Part shown: positions 21,092 to 24,507 of the stretch, piece after piece
Position numbering within the stretch: position 1 is the stretch's first letter
Layout of the letters: every line of letters begins with the position of its first letter
DNA from: CAZKVU01 sp964556475
GTDB lineage: Bacteria > Patescibacteriota > Microgenomatia > UBA1406 > HO2-37-13b
Assembly: GCA_964556475.1 (NCBI GenBank)
Contig: CAZKVU010000014.1
Location: forward strand, 1 to 24,507
Length of the DNA: 24,507 bases
Direction of reading: 5' to 3'
The notes under the pieces: model-generated
Told to the model about the DNA's origin: nothing
Database searches by the model: none
The model's input: only the letters and a program-made list of their open reading frames with translations
Program-made: the position numbers and the translations under genes

Positions 21092-21119
21092 ATTACACTA
21101 TAGACTTAGTTTTTGTAAA
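21092..21119 (-). promoter_or_regulatory. Promoter of dcd, near-leaderless
   Basis: On the minus strand: -35 TTTACA (21114-21119), 16 bases, -10 TGTAAT (21092-21097), then 8 bases to the ATG at 21083. The alternative reading TAATAT is 6 bases from the ATG. No Shine-Dalgarno sequence is present. Confidence 0.5.
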
Positions 21120-21142
21120 GACGATAAAAAACCGAGGAAATT

Positions 21143-21151
21143 TGATATAAT
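21143..21151 (+). promoter_or_regulatory. Extended -10 promoter of the tRNA-Ile region
   Basis: TGaTATAAT (TG at 21143-21144, TATAAT at 21146-21151) with no clear -35 at 17 bases. Predicted start near 21158, so the transcript would include both truncated tRNA-like copies and then tRNA-Ile. Confidence 0.6.
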
Positions 21152-21174
21152 TTCTAGTTACTTAAGGAGATTTA

Positions 21175-21287
21175 GGGTGTGTAGCTCAGCTGCAGGATAG
21201 TGACTGCAGCCGCTTCACAATCAAGGAAGAGGGTGTGTAGCTCAGCTGCAGGATAGTGACTGCAGCCGCTCACGAGATTGAAGTATA
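21175..21287 (+). repeat. Two tandem tRNA-Ile 5'-end copies with strong hairpins
   Basis: Copy 1 begins at 21175 and copy 2 at 21231, and the tRNA-Ile at 21288 begins with the same sequence. The first 40 bases of copies 1 and 2 are identical (21175-21214 and 21231-21270). Their first 18 bases (GGGTGTGTAGCTCAGCTG) are identical to the first 18 of tRNA-Ile. After that each copy has the hairpin GCTGCAG-8 bases-CTGCAGC instead of the rest of the D arm, then a 16-17-base unique tail. There is no anticodon arm or T arm, so neither copy can be a working tRNA. They lie on the presumed tRNA precursor transcript. They may be remnants of unequal duplication or a functional leader element. Confidence 0.85.
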
Positions 21288-21361
21288 GGGTGTGTAGCTC
21301 AGCTGGTTAGAGCGCAGTCCTGATAAGACTGAGGTCCCTGGTTCGAGTCCAGGCATACCCA
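21288..21361 (+). tRNA. tRNA-Ile(GAT)
   Basis: A 74-base cloverleaf: acceptor GGGTGTG/CATACCC (one G-T pair), D arm with AGCTCAGCTGGTTAGAGC, anticodon stem CAGTC/GACTG with loop CTGATAA (anticodon GAT, reads AUC/AUU), T arm CCTGG-TTCGAGT-CCAGG, and discriminator A. CCA is not encoded. It is the third in a series of repeats starting with the same 18 bases; only this one is complete. The promoter at 21143 lies ahead of the two truncated copies. Confidence 0.96.
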
Positions 21362-21398
21362 CACGAACGTTGAAGCACATAATCAGTAAATACACACA

Positions 21399-21428
21399 TT
21401 GACTGCGATTTGGCTTTTCTGTTACTAT
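21399..21428 (+). promoter_or_regulatory. Promoter of the DUF1761-MgtE_N-NRAMP operon
   Basis: -35 TTGACT (21399-21404), 18 bases, -10 TACTAT (21423-21428). The predicted start near 21435 leaves a leader of about 23 bases, too short for a metal riboswitch. No Shine-Dalgarno site is seen before the ATG at 21458. Confidence 0.65.
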
Positions 21429-21457
21429 AAATGTAGTTATTAATTTTATTGCTTATT

Positions 21458-21868
21458 ATGTTGATCGATTCACTCTTTTCCGTAAACTACGTGGCAGTGA
21501 TTGCTGCGACAATTTCCAGCATGGTTATAGGTTCAGTTTTATACTCACAAGCTGTGTGGGGTAAAAGATGGATGAAGCTGGCAGGAGTTAACGAAAAAAA
21601 AGCTAGCCAATCAGCCAGTACAGCCATAATGTACGCTTTTATTATATCGCTGATTACATCAGTTGTTATGACGGCTCTTATTGGATCCGGTGTTGGCTTG
21701 TATACGGGATTGATGAATGGGCTTGTTATCGGAAGCGGTATAGGTATTACGACTGTGCTTATGCATTCTGTTTTCGAACAAAAGCCGGCCGAGCTTATGA
21801 TGATGACGATTGTGCACCAATTACTCACTTTTGGCGTAATGGGCGCAGTTATAGGCTTGCTTGGCTAA
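21458..21868 (+). CDS. DUF1761 family membrane protein
   Basis: A 136-residue protein with four predicted membrane spans, starting at the ATG 21458 (a TTG at 21449 is less likely). The opening VNYVAVIAATISSMVIGSVL followed by YSQAVWGKRWMKLAGV matches the DUF1761 pattern (N-Y-x-A-x-x-x-A, a Gly helix, then W-x-K-x-x). No biochemical function is established for the family. It lies 35 bases upstream of the PRC-MgtE_N-CBS gene on the same strand, behind a shared promoter, so it may be part of the same metal-related unit. That link rests only on gene order. Confidence 0.75.
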   Translation: MLIDSLFSVNYVAVIAATISSMVIGSVLYSQAVWGKRWMKLAGVNEKKASQSASTAIMYAFIISLITSVVMTALIGSGVGLYTGLMNGLVIGSGIGITTVLMHSVFEQKPAELMMMTIVHQLLTFGVMGAVIGLLG

Positions 21869-21903
21869 TTAAGGCAACTAACTGAAGGATTTTCGCTTAG
21901 GTT

Positions 21904-23124
21904 ATGCAGTATTTTTCGGAAGTTAAGAATAAAAGAGTCTTAACAGATGATGGTTTGTTTGTTGGCAAACTGGTGGATCTCGTATTCACCTTTACTCATG
22001 TGGCTCAAGTGACAAAAATCCTTGTCCGCTCATCTGATTTAAAGGAGTCAATCCATGTCCCAATTAAAGATCTTATCTCGATAGGAAACATTGTCACCAT
22101 CTCCAAGTCATATTTGAATGAAGACCTCGAAGAAAATGAATTATATGTTGAAAAAAACCTTGTTGATAAGCAGATTATTGACATTCAGGGAAGAAAAGTT
22201 GTTCGTGTAAATGACGCTGTTATTCAATTCAAACATTCAAATACAATTTTTATTACTGGAGTTGACATTGGTATCTCGGCAATTCTGAGGTGGTTTGGGT
22301 TAGAGGATTTTATGAAGGCTTTTTTGCGCATCTTCGGTTTTAAGATAAACCCCCATATTTTATCCTGGAAAGATATTCAGCCTCTTGAACTTGCAGCTGG
22401 GAAAGTTGTTCTTAACACGCCAATGGAAAATCTTGAAAGATTTCATCCTGAAGATCTTGCTGATTATCTTGAAACAACAGACCTTCAGAATATGATAAAA
22501 ATGCTTGATTTGGTTGATAAGGAATTCGCATCAGAGGTTATCGCAGAAATGAATTTGAATTATCAGATTGCGATTTTTGAACAACTTGGAACAGCAAAAA
22601 CGGTAAAAATTTTACAACTTATGGATCCTGATGAGGCTGTCGATGTGCTACTGCAATTTAGTGAAGAAAAAAGGAAGAAAATCATGGAAAAGCTCCCTGA
22701 TGATATTCGTAAAGATTTTATGGATCTCATCGCTGTTTCGCAGACAACAGTTGGACAATACATGACGTCAGAATTTCTCTATGTTTTTAGTCATGAAAAT
22801 GTGGCTGAAATCATAAAAAAAGTTCAAAAATATACCGATGACTTCGATTTTCTATTTTATGTCTATGTGGTCAATAAGGATATGCAGCTTATCGGCGTTT
22901 TTAGCTTGCATGAATTACTTATGCAGAAGATGAATGAACCTGCACATAAGTTTATGCACCGTAATACGGTCCTGGCATATCTGAATACGCCGATCAACAT
23001 TGTTATTAAGCGAATGGTGACATATAAACTCTATGGTTTGCCGGTTGTTGGAAAAGGGAAAAAGCTCATTGGAACAATACTTCTGGATGATATTGATGAT
23101 ATTTTGCTTGACGAATTAAAATAA
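21904..23124 (+). CDS. PRC-barrel/MgtE_N/CBS-domain protein without transporter domain
   Basis: A 406-residue soluble protein. Residues ~1-90 contain a PRC-barrel segment (VLTDDGLFVGKLVDLVFTF), and ~95-140 a second PRC-like unit (GRKVVRVNDAVI). Residues ~185-285 are an MgtE N-terminal helical superhelix with repeats such as FHPEDLADYLETTD, QIAIFEQLGTAKTVKIL, MDPDEAVDVLLQFSEEKR and LPDDIRKDFMDL. Residues ~295-406 are a CBS pair (TVGQYMTSEF, then KLYGLPVVGKGKKLIGTILL). In MgtE these domains sense Mg2+ and gate a membrane pore. Here the pore domain is missing and the next gene, 5 bases downstream, is an NRAMP transporter, so this protein may gate it from the cytoplasm. That is inference from domain makeup and order. 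Confidence 0.88.
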   Translation: MQYFSEVKNKRVLTDDGLFVGKLVDLVFTFTHVAQVTKILVRSSDLKESIHVPIKDLISIGNIVTISKSYLNEDLEENELYVEKNLVDKQIIDIQGRKVVRVNDAVIQFKHSNTIFITGVDIGISAILRWFGLEDFMKAFLRIFGFKINPHILSWKDIQPLELAAGKVVLNTPMENLERFHPEDLADYLETTDLQNMIKMLDLVDKEFASEVIAEMNLNYQIAIFEQLGTAKTVKILQLMDPDEAVDVLLQFSEEKRKKIMEKLPDDIRKDFMDLIAVSQTTVGQYMTSEFLYVFSHENVAEIIKKVQKYTDDFDFLFYVYVVNKDMQLIGVFSLHELLMQKMNEPAHKFMHRNTVLAYLNTPINIVIKRMVTYKLYGLPVVGKGKKLIGTILLDDIDDILLDELK

Positions 23125-23129
23125 CGACA

Positions 23130-24377
23130 ATGTTGAAATTTATTAAAAAATGGAAAGTTAGATTTTTGATTTTTGGTTCAGTTCTTGGACCTGGAATTAT
23201 ATCTGCCATTGCTGACAATGATGCGGGTGGTGTTGCTACCTATTCAGTTGTCGGGTCACAGTTTGGATATTCGATTTTATTTGTACTTTTGCTCGCGACA
23301 ATCTTGCTCGCAATTACTCAAGAGATTGGTGCTCGGATTGCGATTGTTACCGGAGCTGGGCTTGGCGATCTTATCCGGGAGCATTATGGTATACGAGTAT
23401 CTGTAGGGGTTTTCGCTCTGCTTTTTATCGCTAATATGGGTTCAATCATCGCTAATTTTGCCGGAATAACTGCAGGTCTCCAGCTCCTTGCTGTTCCAGT
23501 ACTTCCCTTTCTTGTTGTTTTTACATTGCTTACCATTTTGTTTGTTGCGCTAGGTAATTATCAAACGAATCAGAAACTTTTTTTACTACTGAGTTTCTTG
23601 TTGTTTGCATACGTTGCATCTGCGATTATGGCTAAACCAGACTGGAGTTTAGCAATCAAAAGCCTTATGATCCCAACAAACATTGATTTTTCACCGAGCT
23701 TTCTCTTTGCTTCAATTGCACTTCTTGGTACAACCGTTACACCATGGGGACAATTTTTTATTTCAAGTTTCATTAATGATAAAAAGCTAAGTTTAGATCA
23801 TATCAAGTATGAACAAGCTGAAGTTTACTTTGGGGCCTTTATTACTGATTTCTTTGCCTTCTTTATAGTCGTAGCCGTCGCGGCAACGCTGTTTTCACAT
23901 GGAATTGTAGCTAGTGATGCGAAGGATGCAGCCTTAGCAATCCAACCGTTCACTGGTTCATTATCAACAATATTGTTCGGCATTGGACTCGTTGGTGCAA
24001 GTTATATGGGGGCAGTTATTATTCCTCTTACCACGGCATATGCATTTTCTGAATTTTTTGGCACTGAAGGTAGCCTTGATCTTCCTTTTACAAAAAGTCT
24101 TTTATTTTATGCACTGTTTGTATTCCAGATTCTGATTGCGTTCATTGTCGTTTTATCTCCACGTATTTCATTGTTTAAGATTGTCCTATATACTCAAAGT
24201 TTGAATGGTATTTTACTTCCACTCGTTATTTTCTTTTTGTTGAAATTTGCAAATGACAAGAAGTTGATGGGTCAGCACACAAATAACACATTCTATAACG
24301 TATTTGCGATTGGAGCGTGCGTGGTAATCATTGCCTGTTCGGTGGCGATTCTTGCAGGACAACTCCTTGGGTTGTAG
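23130..24377 (+). CDS. NRAMP-family divalent metal transporter with atypical metal site
   Basis: A 415-residue membrane protein with about 11 spans. TM1 begins GPGIISAIADNDAGGVATYS, aligned with the family's DPGN motif as D-A-G-G: the Asp is kept while Asn is Gly. The TM6 motif, normally A-x-x-M-P-H-N, reads TTVTPWGQFF, so the Met that favours transition metals is Thr and the His is Trp. NRAMP proteins with such changes include Mg2+-transporting relatives, so Mg2+ or Mn2+ are the likeliest cargo. The family is sure, selectivity is inferred. It is in an operon with the MgtE_N-CBS protein. The stop is 11 bases from the convergent tRNA-Ala gene, with no terminator seen. Confidence 0.92.
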   Translation: MLKFIKKWKVRFLIFGSVLGPGIISAIADNDAGGVATYSVVGSQFGYSILFVLLLATILLAITQEIGARIAIVTGAGLGDLIREHYGIRVSVGVFALLFIANMGSIIANFAGITAGLQLLAVPVLPFLVVFTLLTILFVALGNYQTNQKLFLLLSFLLFAYVASAIMAKPDWSLAIKSLMIPTNIDFSPSFLFASIALLGTTVTPWGQFFISSFINDKKLSLDHIKYEQAEVYFGAFITDFFAFFIVVAVAATLFSHGIVASDAKDAALAIQPFTGSLSTILFGIGLVGASYMGAVIIPLTTAYAFSEFFGTEGSLDLPFTKSLLFYALFVFQILIAFIVVLSPRISLFKIVLYTQSLNGILLPLVIFFLLKFANDKKLMGQHTNNTFYNVFAIGACVVIIACSVAILAGQLLGL

Positions 24378-24388
24378 CAGGATTTATG

Positions 24389-24461
24389 TGGACTCGAGGG
24401 GAGTCGAACCCCTGACCTCTGCAATGCGAATGCAGCGCTCTACCAACTGAGCCACGAGCCC
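24389..24461 (-). tRNA. tRNA-Ala(CGC)
   Basis: A 73-base cloverleaf on the minus strand: acceptor GGGCTCG/CGAGTCC (one G-T pair), D arm GGCTCAGTTGGTAGAGC, anticodon stem CTGCA/TGCAG with loop TTCGCAT (anticodon CGC, reads GCG), T arm AGGGG-TTCGACT-CCCCT, discriminator A, and no encoded CCA. The acceptor lacks the G3-U70 pair in the usual orientation reading G3:T70, which is in fact present here as G3 with T70 and fits alanine identity. Its promoter would lie beyond 24461; only TACAAG-like sequence is seen, not a firm box. Confidence 0.95.
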
Positions 24462-24507
24462 TAGCTTACCTCTTGTAGGTCCTATAAATGTCTGCAAAAA
24501 GTCGTGT

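Noticed and set aside
21175..21287. CRISPR array or two additional full tRNA genes
   Set aside because: Only two repeat units, derived from the tRNA-Ile 5' end, with no spacers of protospacer length; no anticodon or T arms, so they are not tRNAs.

Overview
The window (about 24.5 kb, AT-rich, standard stop codons) looks like part of a reduced genome of the Candidate Phyla Radiation (Patescibacteria, probably the Microgenomates side). This is inferred from several minimal protein versions seen together: a 149-residue EF-Ts, a prolyl-tRNA synthetase without the editing insert, a DnaX without its zinc module, a very short YbeY, an RNase J with a variant active-site motif, and a membrane-anchored Clp-like ATPase. 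Shine-Dalgarno sequences are rare, and many promoters sit so close to the start codon that leaderless mRNAs are predicted. I cannot name a species.

Layout. 1-911 (+): 3' end of RNase J. 930-1873 (-): two small unrecognised genes. 1926-5365 (-): operon rpsU-ybeY-dnaX-ybaB-prs-recR with a clear promoter ahead of rpsU. 5465-11597 (-): translation and envelope-stress operon rpsB-tsf-frr-rseP-two NMP-kinase-like genes-proS-DHH phosphoesterase, a pared-down form of the classic rpsB-tsf-pyrH-frr-...-rseP-proS order. 11737-16653 (-): Clp-like ATPase, tmk, Ig-like surface protein, galU and a Thr/Pro-repeat surface protein, closed by a hairpin terminator. 16699-18033 (+): queuosine-precursor transporter and a RibD/DHFR-fold protein. 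18039-21083 (-): thymidylate block (dcd, dcd-like, thyA, deoxyribosyltransferase-like, folA). 21143-21361 (+): two truncated tRNA-like repeats followed by tRNA-Ile(GAT). 21399-24377 (+): DUF1761 protein, PRC-MgtE_N-CBS protein and a divergent NRAMP transporter. 24389-24461 (-): tRNA-Ala(CGC).

How the genes fit together. dcd, thyA, folA and tmk cover most of the route from dCTP to dTDP, with folA restoring the folate used by thyA. prs supplies PRPP. dnaX, ybaB and recR are the usual replication and recombination neighbours. RNase J and the YbeY remnant are RNA-processing factors whose metal-binding residues are altered. The last operon looks like a metal-transport unit in which a soluble Mg2+-sensor-type protein is paired with an NRAMP-fold pump.

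The most unusual items are the tandem tRNA-Ile 5'-end copies with strong hairpins, the recurrent leaderless promoter architecture, the Clp-like ATPase with a degenerate first ATPase ring, and the MgtE_N-NRAMP pair.
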